Shown here piece after piece: positions 1-14,038 of a stretch of 64,000 nt of DNA (the stretch's first letter is position 1; each line of letters opens with the position of its first letter). The stretch covers positions 41,721,358 through 41,785,357 of the forward strand of contig JANJXV010000004.1 of NCBI GenBank assembly GCA_024803745.1, read 5' to 3'. The notes beneath the pieces are model-generated. The model saw nothing but the letters and a program-made list of their open reading frames with translations, was not told the DNA's origin and ran no database searches. The position numbers were made by a program, and so were the translations under genes. The stretch comes from Megascapheus bottae. Its lineage: Eukaryota; Chordata; Mammalia; Rodentia; Geomyidae.

Positions 1-2
1 TC

Positions 3-263
3 CCTAGAGACTGGTGGTCATTGTCTCGCAGAAGAAAGGATGAATATATTAAAACTCATGGAGAAGGGCCTAACATTTGTAATGTTTTTATAGCTGCCTC
101 CAATAAAGATAGTTACAAGGAAGTAATGAAATACATTTTGTGGTATAGTAGAAAAAAGGATCCAGATTGGGGATATGGAGACTTGATGATGGTGTACTAT
201 AATGAGCAGTCACATATCTTCCTGGATCTTATTTTGTCCTTTGTAAAACAGGCGGACAGCTAG
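3..263 (+). other. Unrecognised open frame in a PREP intron
   Basis: A frame open from the window edge runs for about 86 codons to a TAG at 261-263. Its composition is protein-like: rich in Lys, Asp, Tyr and Trp, with a stretch reading KKDPDWGYGD near the middle and a hydrophobic end (IFLDLILSFV). I do not recognise the family. The frame has no AG acceptor that I can place, no GT donor at its end, and is not part of PREP. It could be the 3' end of a retrocopy whose start lies outside the window, or chance. Confidence 0.25.
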
Positions 264-1371
264 CTGGCTTGAATGAATCCTGGCCTCACCACCTCTCCCT
301 TGTATCTAGAACTTTTAAAAATCCTCAGATCTGAGATTATTTTCTTTTCTTGGGTCTGAGAAACAATTGCCCAGCAGCTTTGTTTACCAGGTGGCTCAGT
401 TGATTGTTGAGCAAGTACCCTTCTCTGACCACAAGGCAGTGTGGTCCTCGCCCAGGCTCAGATTCTTGCAGTCTGGTGCTTAATGGTGTCAGATTTAAAT
501 GCAAAGTAACATTGTCACACTGTGTGGTCCTGAAAATGAATAACAAGGTTTAAAATTTTTTTTGTTTATTGTGTTTTTTCTGATGAAGAATTTTCAAGTG
601 CAGAAAGCTCACCAGTGTGTAATTAATGCAGTTTAGCAGTAAACTTGTAGCCCTTTTTCTAGCTTGATAATGTGGGCCACATATCATGGGCCCAAAATGT
701 CACCTGAGCAATTCAGATCTCCTCTTTGTCATCCTACTTGGTCCTGGCAGCTCCCACCTGCTCAGCCAGAGCCCCTTTGTTTTCTGTGTGAATCTACATA
801 AAGATGACAGTCATGTCATTTTTCTTATAGATGAGATGGCTCTGTCTACACCGCTTGACAGTGTAGTCAGGAACCTCCATCTCCTGACCCAGCCTAGGCA
901 GGACAGGTGGCTCAGCTTGTAGGGTCCATGGTTTTACAATCACCAGCAGCTGAGCCTTTTTTTCCTCTAGCAAGGTGGAGGCAGATTCACCTCTACCTGG
1001 TCTAGTAGTCTCTGCTTGTTTCTAGTGAACCAATGTAAATATTAGCCAAGTAGTTTAACTGCTGCTCAGAATCTTGGTGAGCTAGATCCAGGTGAACTGG
1101 CTCCTTACAAAACCTACATTAGGACTTTTTAGGTAGCAAGGCCATTTGACAAAGTCTTTGCTGACTTTCCTGTCCAATACCAAAATTCTGAGTCAGCTTC
1201 TTGGTCCTTACTTCCTTACAATAATAAGAGGCTAGAACTACCTTCTCCAGTCACTTAAGATTTGAAGAGAAAAATGGAATTAAAAGCAACTCTTAAAATG
1301 TATACTTTTAATTTTGATCTCTCCTTGGCTGGCTATCTAATGTGAATTAACTGTGCTTTTGAGTTGTTGGC
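264..1371. other. PREP intron, no feature recognised
   Basis: Ordinary intronic sequence. Short open frames on both strands show no family resemblance. I see no clear SINE or LINE. Confidence 0.5.
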
Positions 1372-1417
1372 TGTGTGTGTGTGTATGTGAGTGTGTGTGT
1401 GTGTGAGTGTGTGTGTG
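1372..1417. repeat. Imperfect (GT)n microsatellite
   Basis: GT repeats interrupted by GTAT and GAGT units, inside a PREP intron. Confidence 0.9.
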
Positions 1418-3950
1418 ATTTGGGATGTTCTTGATAAAGGCTTACTGTCCATACGGATTCTTTGATGGTGCTTGTAGCCTGTAAAGGTAAGAAGCAGCAC
1501 AGTCACAGGTTCTGCATTGAATTGGATCTGTCACATTACCTACTCCTGTTTGTTCTGACCATGACAGGAAGAAACAGGGCTTGTCAACCTCATAAGGCAT
1601 TAGCCCGGGATGACAGACAGATTATTCCTGTTACTCAAGTGTGCATCTGTTAGACCCACATAAGCACTTTGTTTTCCTGTCCATTAAGGCTCCCATAAAA
1701 GCTTCAGCCTCCCATTACAGGACCATGCTCATAGTGGAGGCTCAAAAACAATAGGTGCAGAGAAACTGAGAAATGTTTGGGGGTAAAGGAGATAACCACT
1801 TACCCCATCACTGTTTGTGGTACATTGCATCTGTCTATTGAAATGTCACATTAGACCCCACAAATGTATTGTGAACATTTAAATATTATAAATATTGGCA
1901 ATTCTCTCATGGGTTACCAGTTTGAGAAGTCTTTTTGCCTATTAACTTGAACTTGAGTATTGCCAAAGAAATTAAACTATCCACAAATGGAAACTTAACA
2001 CATGGTTTTTAGACAGCTATCTGTTCATAAAGCACAGATGGCCTTCATATTATGAATTACATGAATGACATAATTTTTTGCACCAGTAATGATATTTTAG
2101 GTAGCCTCTTTAAGATGGGTCTTTAAACCTGGATAGTTTGCAAAATGAAGGGGAGCAGGAAGTGCCTAATATTAGCCTGAGTTATGGAAACATCTAGAAT
2201 CTAATTGTGTATACAGATAGCAATAGAAGGGCAAACGGGGAAGGGAGGCACTCATCGACCCTTGAAAAAACAGGGATAAACAGAACAGGGATAAGAAAAG
2301 GTAGGAAAGTAATGGGAGATGGAAATTAAGCTAAAGAGGCAGATCAGATGAAACAGAAGGTCATGTATAAATAGGAAACATTGGGTCTTTAAATTCAAAG
2401 AAACAGAAAATACAAAAAAAGTAAGTAGTAATTGGAAGAGTGGAGGCAGTGGAGAGTTAAGAAAGAGAATGAGGTCTGGGTGATCCTTCTTTCCTTGCCG
2501 AGGTAGAGGTTGGGAGATGTTTCAGGAACTTCTAGCAGATAAGGGGAGGGGAAGGGAAATGGTGATGGGAGTGATATAGGAAGCCCTGGACACAGCTACT
2601 GTGGGATTAATTTGAGTGGTGCACTGGGGATGTAAAGTACTTTGGAACATATAGAAAGATAAGGAGTCCCAGAGCGCAGATGACTTCAGATAAGTAGTTT
2701 GTTAGGAGGAAGCTGTGAGTGACAAAACACCTGGAGGCAGATAGAGGGTCGGTGGGGACAAGAGGCATACAGCTGCAGCTGGCTGGGGGAGAGCAGGGCC
2801 ACAGTGGGGACTGAGCGGGGAGTTGGCCCAATATGAACAGTTGGGGAACTCAGTCTTGTACAGGTTACTCCATGAAGGTGGCATCAAGTGAAATTGTTTC
2901 TTGTCTGCTCCATTGTTCTTGTTGCCTGTGGTTAAAGTACCCCCAAAGCTTTCCCAGTGCAGAGCCCTGTCTGGCAGCTCAGCCCCAGTCACCTCACATG
3001 GCTCCTCTTCCTCTGCGTGTCATGGTCCGCACCCCACTGTTACACACTGTTAGTGGCTGCCAGCCAACTTTAAAATAAAACTTTCTTCTGGTTGTTTTGA
3101 ACTCTTCGGGGTATTCTCCATGATTTCTCTATTCTAAGCATATCTCTTCTTCAAAGTTTGTAATACAAAAAGCAGTTATTTCTTATTTGTTGGCAAGTTT
3201 CAAAAAAAAGTACCAAACTTGTAGGCATTTATCACTTTCTGTTGTGTCTTCCACCTCTACTCAGTTGCAAGGACTTCAAAGCAACCTCTGCAACAGAACA
3301 GCTATAGGAAAAGCTGTGGTGTGCTCTTGGTGTGGAAAGCCTAAAGGTATTTGCCCTTCTTTGTAACATGGTCAGAAAGATGTTTCAGAACCAGGCAGGA
3401 AGTTTGCCCCTAAAGAGAGAGCTGTTTACTGCTTTTCCTTCTGGGGAAGCCATTATCAGCTTTGTGTAGCTTATCTTATCACTTAAATGGCTTTTAATGT
3501 TCCCTTCCTTATCCTTCTCCTCTTAATCCTTTATCCCAAAAGTAATGAATATGGTAGTGTTGACTGAACTTGCCTGAGATGACCAGATTCAGAAAGGTTT
3601 GATGTGTCTTCATTACCAGTACTGCAGGAAGTCTCTTTTTAACCAGGAATGGTAGAATGTCTGTGTTGTTCTTGACATCAACTCTCTGAACTAATCTGTT
3701 TTGTTTCTAACATCTAATAGTTGAACATAGAAAGATGAAGATGTATTGAGTGCCTTAACCTTCAGAGAGGAAGGCGACTGTGAGGTTTGCTCTTAATACA
3801 AGAAGTCTCCCTAGGCCAAGTTGCTGGGCAGCGTAGCAGTATTGAGCACTTTCCAGTGCTCAGAAGGATGAGGAAGGGCGGAGAATTAGATGCCCAGTCT
3901 CTTCCATGTGACCCCTACAAGCCAACAGAGGCTAAAGGTGGTAGCTACAT
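1418..3950. other. PREP intron, nothing clear
   Basis: Unique-looking intronic sequence. A purine-rich stretch at about 2220-2560 is notable only for base composition. Confidence 0.5.
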
Positions 3951-3954
3951 TCTA

Positions 3955-4055
3955 GAGATGAACTTGGAGCCTGGGTAGAACTAGACACCTTGCTTTAGGG
4001 CACCTAGCTAGATAGCCGTGTCCTAAGACCCATGCTTCAAACCCATGCTCTTTTC
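3955..4055 (+). repeat. MIR-like fragment
   Basis: The layout resembles the core of a mammalian-wide interspersed repeat: a TTGCTTTAGGGCACCTAGCTAG stretch, then 'cttcaaacccatgctctt', which is like the end of MIR. It is old and diverged, so the call is tentative. Confidence 0.45.
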
Positions 4056-4220
4056 TTCATTATATAAAGCAGAAAGCTACCTTGCATCAGATAGCCCTTT
4101 AATGATACTAGGTTTTCTTGGTGCTATCACACATACTGAAAAGAAAACATAATACCTGTTTTGTTTTGTTTTTTTCCTCTCAGCTATAACATTGCTTCAT
4201 AAATCCTTGAATGCTTCTAA

Positions 4221-4382
<162 letters not shown>

Positions 4383-4671
4383 TAAGTGCAGAACACTCTG
4401 GGAACTTGCTGTGTCCTGGATATTGTATATACATTGTGAAAAGTGACGAAAGACCAGTCTACTAATGCTTTTCTAATTCATAGCTATATGTCTTGCTTGG
4501 TGTTTTTATAAGGGGGCAGAGTTATTGGGAAATACCTGGATATGCTTAGGACTTAGAGGATTCTTAATGTTCTTTCTAGAGCTAGATGTTGAGTTCATAG
4601 CTCCCTGCCTAGGAAAGATTAGAGTCAGCTGAGGTCTTAGGAGCTTCATCATCACTATCGTTTTTTACCTA

Positions 4672-4683
4672 CCCCCCCCCCCC
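4672..4683. repeat. Poly-C tract
   Basis: Twelve consecutive C bases in the intron. The exact length is prone to sequencing error. Confidence 0.8.
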
Positions 4684-6285
4684 AACAAGCTCTCCTTAGC
4701 ATTCTATTTAGAGCAAATGAATTTTAGCTAATAATTTTCCACCAGCACAGAGACTTATAAATGATCTTAACAATTCAGCCGTAAATATATTTCTGAATAT
4801 GACTTCATCTGTTTTAAACTGTAACATGCTTATTGTTTCTGTGATAACTTACATTCGGGGAGGAAAATAGTTTCTTGTATTTGCAGACATGATATTTAAT
4901 ATCCCATTCCTGGTACGAGATGGAATTTACCTTGAGCATCTTTAAATAAAGCAGGAAATTTCCTAACAGCAACCCTAGCTTTATTTAACTTCCAGATAGT
5001 ACCTCATAACTAAAACCAATTCACAGATTCACCCAGCGTCTTTTCTATTGGTGACTACCAGGATCCCCAGACATAGACTCAGAATGGATCCAACCAGCTC
5101 TCCCAGAGTTAACTACAAGAAAGAGGGTGCTTTGTTTTGAACACTCAATAACAATAGCAGTTCATTACTTTATGCTTTATCAAGTATAAAGTCAGTTTGT
5201 GACCTCAAGTGTTTTTTTAACCAGTTTCACCCTGCCAAACACCTGGCTAAGGAGTTTGACTTTATCCTTTTATTAGAGAGGTGCTGGTAGAGGGCTATGT
5301 GTTTCATGAAGTAGATTTGCGTGGTGTCATCTCAGGAATAAACTGAAGGGAAAGAAGAGTGGTGTCGTGGTGGCCACTCACTTACCCTGCTGTTCCAGTG
5401 TCACATACCAGGCACCACCCCAAATGTGCCCCTAACCCTGGTTGTAGGATAGCAGCCCACAGACAGGACTTCCAAGGCAATGAGATTTGTTGGCTCATTA
5501 GTACATCCATATCTGTGTGGTTAGATCATATGCCAACATTTCTTCTGAGATTAGTAGTCTGAAAATGCAAGCCAGTAGACACCGATTCATTAGATTAGCC
5601 CAATGTTTCCAATAAAGAATAAAATACGTCATTGTTTATCACTCAGAATGGTAACATGGCAAGCTTCAGTTCCAAGTCAGAGCAATGCTCGGTGGAGGGG
5701 GCAGTGAACTGAGCAACCAGTGAATAGCAAGAGCCTCACGGCGGATCTGCTGTAGCCCAAAGCACTGGTGTTTGTGCATTTGTGCCGTAAGTCCTTTTTA
5801 AGCCTCTGTTGGGAATCCAGAGATGAGTCCCCAGGCCATTTCATCCCAAAACCAATGGCTACATTAATTTCAGGAGAGACTATCAGAGATACAGGAGGAT
5901 GACCAAGTGATTGAAAATCAATTTGACTAGTTAGGGGTAGTTGGTCTGATTACATCTACCCCAGCATTTGTTACCATTCCTTTCATCCTTGATAAGGTGG
6001 AAATTAGCGCTCAGAAAAGCTAGATCTTCAGGTTTCCTCATATCTTCCCATTACTAGAAGGAATAATGGTAAAATGCTCAGAAATCATTCTCAAAGCAAA
6101 GTTAATTTTCATCATAGGAAAGAAAAAAATCCAAATTTTCCTAAGGACTTAATACTTTTCCTTAGAAGCTTTATTTGTAGTTCCTTCTGTTTACTTCTAC
6201 AACACAGTCTCCACCCCTGAAAACTCTGTTCTTCTAATCTATGTGGTTGATTTATTCTGCCTCTCACACTCTGTGTGAAAAACTT
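4684..6285. other. PREP intron, nothing clear
   Basis: No repeat or coding signal recognised. A short frame at 5359-5562 does not resemble a protein. Confidence 0.45.
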
Positions 6286-6690
6286 GAGGGCCACTTGTGA
6301 TAACTTACACCTATAAATCCAGTTATTCGGAAGGTGAGAGGATTGGAAATCTAAGCCAACCTGGACAGAAAGTGAGATCCTCATCTCCACCAACAGCCTG
6401 GGCCAGGTGATTTCTGGCTATCAAAGGCTAGAGGATCATGGTCTGAGGCCAGCCCTAGGCATGGCCTATCTAAAAATTAACAGAACAAGGGCTGAGGATG
6501 TGGTGTGCCTGCCTAGCAAGCTTGAGGCCTGGAGTTGAACACTATTACCTTGGGGTTGGTGGAGGGAGGGACATATTAATGGAGATGTGGAGCTGTGGCT
6601 CAAGAAGTAGAGTGCTAATCTTGAGCAGAAAAGTCCAGGGACAGCACTCAGGCCCCAAGTTCAAGCCCAAGGCCTGGCAAAAAGAAATTA
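6286..6690 (+). repeat. Old composite SINE (two 7SL-like units, then ID-like unit) with a Geo-type tail
   Basis: A 7SL/B1-like unit ('ataacttacacctataaatc', about 6300) is followed by a second, shorter one (about 6400-6470). An ID-like tRNA segment then reads 'tgcctgcctagcaagcttga' (about 6507). A Geo-like body at 6580-6675 ('gagctgtggctcaagaagta') ends in 'caagcccaaggcctggcaaa'. The copy is diverged. The same order of units recurs at 34935, 35305, and reversed at 49800 and 63595. Confidence 0.6.
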
Positions 6691-7069
6691 AAGGATTCAT
6701 TACCCAACTTGAATGGTTTGGAGAACGTTACCAATGACAGGGACCACAGTCAGCAATCTCTGTGAGCCCAGTGTGCTTTCCACTTGACCTATCTGTGTTT
6801 TGCTTGCCAAATGAGTTGTTTTCAAAGATCAGGTGAGAGTAGAATGAGAGCCTTTGGTTGTTTCTGTGTCTGTGATATGAATTATGTCACAACATAGTTA
6901 CCAGCCTAGGGCAGGGCAGTGCTTGTGAAGATGTGTGCACTTTGCCAGTGATCAGGAATCAGAAGCCGCGTTATTTTAGTCATGTAATACAGAACATGCT
7001 GGGCTGTTGTTGAGATGCCACAGTGTGAGGATTGTCCTCAAGGACAGTCTTGAGTGTAGTACTCAGTAG

Positions 7070-7246
<177 letters not shown>

Positions 7247-7399
7247 TGATCCTTTTCTCCTGGAAAGAGTGGAGTGAAGGACTGAGGGCACAGCAGCCAA
7301 AGGATAATTCCTTTGAAATCAACTCTTTTCTTTTTCTCCATAGTCTTTGATAACAAAGCAGGCATTTGATAGAAGCGTTCTTAGCAATGCATGGGTGCT

Positions 7400-7838
7400 T
7401 TTTTGGGGGGTGGGGGAGCATTGGGCTTGAACTCGGCCTGGGTGCTATCCCTGAGCTCTTCAGCTCAAGGCTACCACCTTACTTTGAGCCATGCCCTACT
7501 TCCCATTTTCTAGAGGTTAATTGGAGATAAGAGTCTCAGGGGCCAGGAGTTTGGCCTAGTGGTTAAAGTGCTTGCCTAGAATGCATGAAGACCTGGGTTC
7601 GATTCCTCGGTACCACATACATAGAAAAAAGCTGGAAGTGGTGCTGAGGCTCAAGTGGTGGAGCTCTAGCCTTGAGAAAGTCCAAGAACAGTGCTCAGGC
7701 CCTGAGCTCAAGCCCAGGACTGGCCAAAAAAAAAAAAAGAGAGTCTCAGGTCCTTTTGTTCCCAGGCTAGCTTTGAACCTTTATCTTCAGATCTCAGCCT
7801 CTTGAGTAGCTAGGTGGCATGAGCCACCATGCCTGGCT
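7400..7838 (-). repeat. 7SL-Geo SINE, split by a nested IDL-Geo
   Basis: Read on the minus strand, the head lies at 7751-7838 ('gagtagctaggtggcatgag', then 'ccaccatgcctggct') and the Geo-type body at about 7400-7530. The two halves are separated by an IDL-Geo copy in the opposite orientation at 7541-7739. Confidence 0.8.
7541..7739 (+). repeat. IDL-Geo SINE, full length, with target-site duplication
   Basis: The left monomer carries ID-like A box (tggcctagtggttaaagtgc) and B box (ggttcgattcc) Pol III motifs. The Geo right monomer (about 7632-7725) ends in an A tail. The insertion is flanked by an 11 bp direct repeat, agagtctcagg, ending at 7540 and repeated at 7740-7750. This marks LINE-1-mediated insertion into an older SINE. 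Confidence 0.9.
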
Positions 7839-7849
7839 ACACCGTGCAT

Positions 7850-8775
7850 TTTTAGTGTGTGAAGTGCATCCTGGGGGGAACTTAGCATTTTTCAGAACAG
7901 GTCCTGTTCTAAAAGAGAAACCTTCTGTTCCCAACATTACTGAAGCTGGTGCTGGAACCCTGTTTATAGCACGTGGGCTTTAGACACCAGATGCAATTGT
8001 TTCCCTTTTCTGGTTAGCTTTGGTCTCCGTCCTCTGACCTCCGTGAAGGTCAGTACTCAGCTTCATACCCTAGAGGGGCAGAGTTTCTTAGAATCATCTT
8101 TTTTTTTTTTTGCTTAAAAACCCTGCCTCTTTCATTTGTTGATATATGTGGAGCAAGAATTGAATTTTCAGATTGACTCCTTGCTGTGTGCCTCCCCTGC
8201 CTTGGTCCAGTGTCCTGGGGGAGGCAGAGGTGGAAAACAGCACTTTGCATGTTCTACTGCACCTCTAATGCATGGGGTTGCTCAGCAGCACCAGACCAGA
8301 GAGTCCGCTTCAGAGACCACCCTTCACACTTGTCATCTCCTTTCTCTACCTGGCGAGGCTGCAGCCTCTGAGTTACTTTTTTTCCTTCACTAATTAGTGA
8401 ACACAGGGATAAGCCCATGAAGAGATCTTCATTTAGTATTAATACCAAGACACAGAAAAGACCCAGGCCATCCAGCACATATCCCAAGTGCTGATGTTAG
8501 ACAACAGACTACCGAAGCATCCTAGCAAGACTGAGTGCTCTTAAGTACCCATGGCTCCTAGCTGCCACCCTTCACCTGGATGCATAGTTCATAGTCTGAT
8601 ATCATCCCTAATTATCAAGTATTTGATGCTTCCTAGATTGCCCTGAAAAATGTTGACCTGATAGTAGAGTTTAATTACATAAAAACCACACTGTGATATG
8701 CCTGGGAAGAAAATATGACATTTCTTTAGGACATCCCTATGTAGAAGACTGAAATAGGACCACTGTCTGTCACTT
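7850..8775. other. PREP intron, nothing clear beyond a T tract
   Basis: A T run at about 8098-8111 could be the reversed tail of an old element. No coding signal. Confidence 0.4.
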
Positions 8776-8779
8776 TGTA

Positions 8780-9900
8780 CTACTGTCAGCTCAAAATGGA
8801 TCAAAGACCTCAACATCAGGTCTGCAACATTGAAACTACTACAGGAAAAAGTAGGAGAAACCAATCAGAACATACTGTCACAGGCAGAAACTTTCTGAGT
8901 AGAGTTCTTGGGGCTCAGCAAATTGGAGAGAGAATTGACAAATGGAGTTATATCAAACTAAAAGGTTTCTGAATAGCTAAGGACAAAGTCACTGACCTAA
9001 ACAGGCATCCTACAAAGTAGGAAATTTTCACCAGCTGTGCATCTGTCTAGGGCCTAATATCCAAAATATACAAGGAGCTCAAAGAAAGTAAACTCCCACC
9101 CCCAAATCAATAACTCAATAATGGGCAAAGAAGCTAAATACTTAGCAGAAAAAAACAAGAATGGCCAATAAAGTTCAAGGAACACTCAATATCCCTGACC
9201 ATAAAGGAAATGTAAATCAAAACAGTATTGAAATTACATCTCACTCCTGTGAGATTGACCATCAACAAGAATACAAGCAACAGACACTGAAGCGGGGGAA
9301 ATGCTATTACATTGTTGATGGGAATGTAAACTAGTACAACTCTGGAGTGTCCTCAGAACACTAAACAGAACCACCTATGGTCTAACAATACTACTCTTGG
9401 GTATCTACCCAGATTTAGGATATAGCAAAGATACTTCAATATCCATATTCATTGCTGCACTATTCACGACAGCCAGTTATGGAAATCGTCCAGATGCCCC
9501 ACAACAGATGAATGGATCAAGAAAATATAGTACATATATACAATACAATTTTCCTCATCTATTAAAATAATGTCATTCCTAAGGAAATGGATAGATCTAG
9601 AAAAACTTAAGTCAGGTTCAGAGAAACAAGCTACACATTGTCTCAGATGTGGAAATTAGATCTAAAATACAAACATACAGGATAACATATATGGGGTTAA
9701 ATGCAGACAGACATGAAGTAAAAGAATGGTGTACTTGGAGAAGTCCAGCAGCATAATGCCTTCCAACAATGAGTGAGCTGATTTAACAAAATACCAGGAA
9801 GCCAAAAACATGTTAGGGGAGGGGGCAATGAGGGGAAGATACACAAATGGAGGGAGGAAGAATGAACAAATACATAATTGTTATGTAATGTATAATGACT
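8780..9900 (+). mobile_element. LINE-1 3' end (old L1 type), degraded
   Basis: The order of landmarks matches the 3' end of LINE-1 ORF2 and beyond: 'gatcaaagacctcaacatca' (8799-8818), 'tggagttatatcaaactaaa' (8942), 'gaccataaaggaaatgtaaatc' (about 9197), 'ttcattgctgcactattcac' (about 9448) and 'gatgaatggatcaagaaaat' (about 9507). Many stops and small deletions are present. The fragment lacks the 5' two thirds. Confidence 0.85.
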
Positions 9901-10128
9901 GCAACTCGGGAGTAAGGATGGGGTGAGGCAAGATGGAGGACGGAGGAAGTGGTGAGATTGACCAAGATGCACTGATCACCAGAACTCTGGAATTTAAAGC
10001 CCTTTATGCAACTAAAAATACTTCTCAGGAAAGAATAACATTTCTGTATACCATTTACACATCCAATTTATTTACTAAGACTCTGCCCCTTGAGCTCACC
10101 CAAGTTCTTGTCTATTGGTTATTCACCT

Positions 10129-10145
10129 CCCCCCCCCCCCCCCCC
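10129..10145. repeat. Poly-C tract
   Basis: Seventeen C bases in the intron. The length is uncertain for technical reasons. Confidence 0.8.
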
Positions 10146-10379
10146 AATGTGTGTCTTCCCCAGTCCTGAGAGAACTGAATTCCCCCACCAGTACCTTTGG
10201 TCATTGGCATCACCGTGATTCTGTAGAGAAGGTATCCTTGGGCCTCCTTAGCTCTCCCTTCCCCCTCGATTTATTCAATCCAACTTTCTGCCCAAAGCTT
10301 AGAAGTGGCACCTTGGAGTTTGACTGAGATAAAATGTGTTTTGACTGATTCATAAGCTTTCTCAAAAGTTACGCAGTAA

Positions 10380-10584
10380 GGGCCAGAGTTTGGCCTAGTA
10401 GAGTGCTTGCCTAGCATGCACCAAGACCCAGGTTTGATTCCTCAGTATCACATACACAGAAAAAGCCGGAAGTGGAGCTATGGCCCAAGTGGTAGAGCTG
10501 TACCCTTGAGAAAGCCCAAGGACAGCACTCAGGCCCTGAGCTCAAGCCCAGGACTGGCAAAAAATAAAAATTTAAAAATAAAAT
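10380..10584 (+). repeat. IDL-Geo SINE with 15 bp target-site duplication
   Basis: Complete ID-like left monomer and Geo right monomer with an A-rich tail. It is flanked by direct repeats at 10365-10379 and 10585-10599 (aaagttacgcagtaa and aaagttaggcagtaa, one mismatch). Confidence 0.9.
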
Positions 10585-10599
10585 AAAGTTAGGCAGTAA

Positions 10600-11754
<1,155 letters not shown>

Positions 11755-12092
11755 TGACTCCCAGGGGCTTTTCAGATACTCTGGAAAGCTCTGACTGCGG
11801 GCTTCACAGAAAAAAGTGGTGCACTAAAAGCAAAACCCATGTGTAGATGGGCATCTGATAAATGACATGCACAGAGACAGGTACATTATCTGAATTAATT
11901 CATAGTAGCCAGAGCAGAATAACACATATCCATTCAAAACATGGGACAATGCTCCAGTCTAATACTAGGGGGGAAATCAGGGGATGAGTTCATTCTTATG
12001 TCCTATTCTTTGAAATGTGCAAAATCAAATCAAAACCTGAATTCCTTTTCATACATTTTTCTCCCAGTATAGTCTTTAAAAATAAAAATTTG

Positions 12093-12298
12093 GGGCTGGG
12101 AGTGTAGCCTAGTGGTAGAGTGCTTGCTTAAAATGTACAAAGCCCTGGTTTCGATTCCTCGGTACCACATACACAGAAAAAGCCAGAAGTGGGCTATGGC
12201 TCAAATGGTAGAGTGCTAGCCCTGAGAAAACCTAGGACAGTGCCTAGACCCTGAGTTCAAGCCCCAGGACTGGCAAAAAAAAAAAAAAAAAAAAAAAA
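12093..12298 (+). repeat. IDL-Geo SINE with long A tail, followed by an ID-like fragment
   Basis: The left monomer has 'gtggtagagtgcttgcttaa'. The Geo monomer ends 'ccccaggactggc' before an A run to about 12298. A shorter ID-like piece follows at about 12305-12365 (gatatagctaagtggtagag). Confidence 0.85.
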
Positions 12299-12469
12299 TC
12301 TAGATGAAGATATAGCTAAGTGGTAGAGTACTTGTCTAATTTGAATTGATGCCCTGGCTCTCCAGCCCTGAAAAGGGGAGGGAGGAGGAAGAGTAGGTGG
12401 AGGTAAAAGAAAATAAAAAATAAATAAATTTGAAAAAAATATTGATTCAATTCTTAAATGTCAAAATTT

Positions 12470-12560
12470 GTCCATCCAGCCACTATTTATTGGACACCGG
12501 GACACTGGGTGTGGCAGTGAACAAAACTTTCATCGAGTTTTCACTGTCTCCAGAGGCTGC
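12470..12560. repeat. L2-like fragment (tentative)
   Basis: The words 'actatttattggacacc' and 'gtggcagtgaacaaaacttt' resemble the common mammalian L2 3' segment in reverse orientation. Low certainty because the match is short. Confidence 0.4.
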
Positions 12561-13985
12561 AATCCCCTATCCTGGCTCAGTGAAGCCTTCAATAGGAGGC
12601 CAACCCAAGTCAGACCTTACGTCATCCAGAACACTCACCTTCCTGTGTGAAATAAGATGAGAATTTCGAGAATTAGAAGACTTCTGTCTTGCTTACAGAC
12701 CAATGCCTTGGGCCAGGTTGTGTTACTGAAAGTAGTAAGAAGTGATGATATAGGGATGCATTCTGAATTTGATCCAGCTGAATTTCCATAACGATGATAG
12801 ATGAGATATTAGATTTAATTGGAACAATGAACCAAAAATCAATTGTGGGAGAGTTGTGTTTGTACTTTACTGGTTCACTCAATAACTCCATTATGTTTTT
12901 TGAAGGTTTATATCCAGGAATTGGTTTGTGCTTGTTGACACGTCCCTTCAGCTATCCGTGGAGATGGAGTTTCCCAACAAGTTCTTGCTTATATTAAGAG
13001 TATAAATTTCTACCTCTCCCACCCCCAAGAAAGAGTCAGAGTCTCCAGGGGGAAGCACTGTTATTAATAAGTACTAAAAATAAGAACTATAGGGAAGGAC
13101 TTGGATTTTTTTTTTCATTCGCTATTCTTCAACAGTTTAGCATTTATATCCCTAGTCGTTGAAGGAGAAAAACAGACACCACAGCATCAGTGTCTGTCCT
13201 ACTCTACTCCCTCCCTCAAAGCCGAGGCAGTCTGATAGGGGCCCAACATGCCTTAGTAAAATGAATAGCTAAGTAGACCAGGTAAGGCCAAAGAAAGGCT
13301 CAACTCTGGGCTCTGATGCTGGCGGGCCTGAGAAGTGATGGGATTCTGGTTGGGAGAGGGAGCTTGTACTCAAAGACCAAAGTTCTGGGTGCCTTGCAGG
13401 TTCCCATGCTTGAGACTGAAGTGTGTGAACAAATGCAGTACTGTTCCAAGGAGGAAAGGAAGGCATCCCCAAGCCACACTCCTTCCTTTGCTGTACTCAT
13501 CCTCTTCTTCCAGCGACAGAAACCAAGTCCACCACGTGTACCAAATGCTGGCGGAGTGGTGGGTGACGTTCCACGGCTTGCCCTGACTGAGGAGCGGCTG
13601 ACTTCACCCTCTCTGGTCTGGCCCAGTCTTTAGAGACTGTGCCTCACTGGATAGGTCAGATGACCAGGTGTGGTGAGGCTGGAACAGAAACTAGGGAGCA
13701 CCTTCCTCCCTAACGCTGTACATCTACAGCAGAGCTGAGCCTCCTCTCACCACCCTCAATCCAGAGCCTAGAGGTGGAGCCTCTGTGTGGACCTGGATTT
13801 TTTCTTTTTTTCTCAAGAAAAGTCTAGGTCCTTTGCCTAACTTCTAATTAATCATATAGCTTTGACAATACCTGTGCCTCTCTGATGACTTTGCTCTGGT
13901 GCTTCCACTCCACAAGTGGCCAAGCGTGTGCTTTACTGTTACTGCTCACTTAACCTTTCAAACTAAATCTGGTTTTATTCACTGG
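12561..13985. other. PREP intron, nothing clear
   Basis: Several short open frames on both strands at 13269-13633 overlap each other and show no family. I regard them as chance. Confidence 0.45.
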
Positions 13986-13989
13986 TACA

Positions 13990-14038
13990 TGCCCAACCTA
14001 GAGCCCATAGTACATATTCAATAAATATCTGGTGAATG
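13990..14038. repeat. Possible L2/MIR 3' remnant
   Basis: The words 'tacatattcaataaatatct' and 'ggtgaatgac' resemble the classic end of an L2-type element. A poly-C run (14041-14049) follows directly. Confidence 0.4.

Noticed and set aside
1372..1417. CRISPR-like or other regularly spaced repeats
   Set aside because: All regular repeats in the window are microsatellites or dispersed SINEs. There is no array of repeats with unique spacers, and the genome is mammalian.
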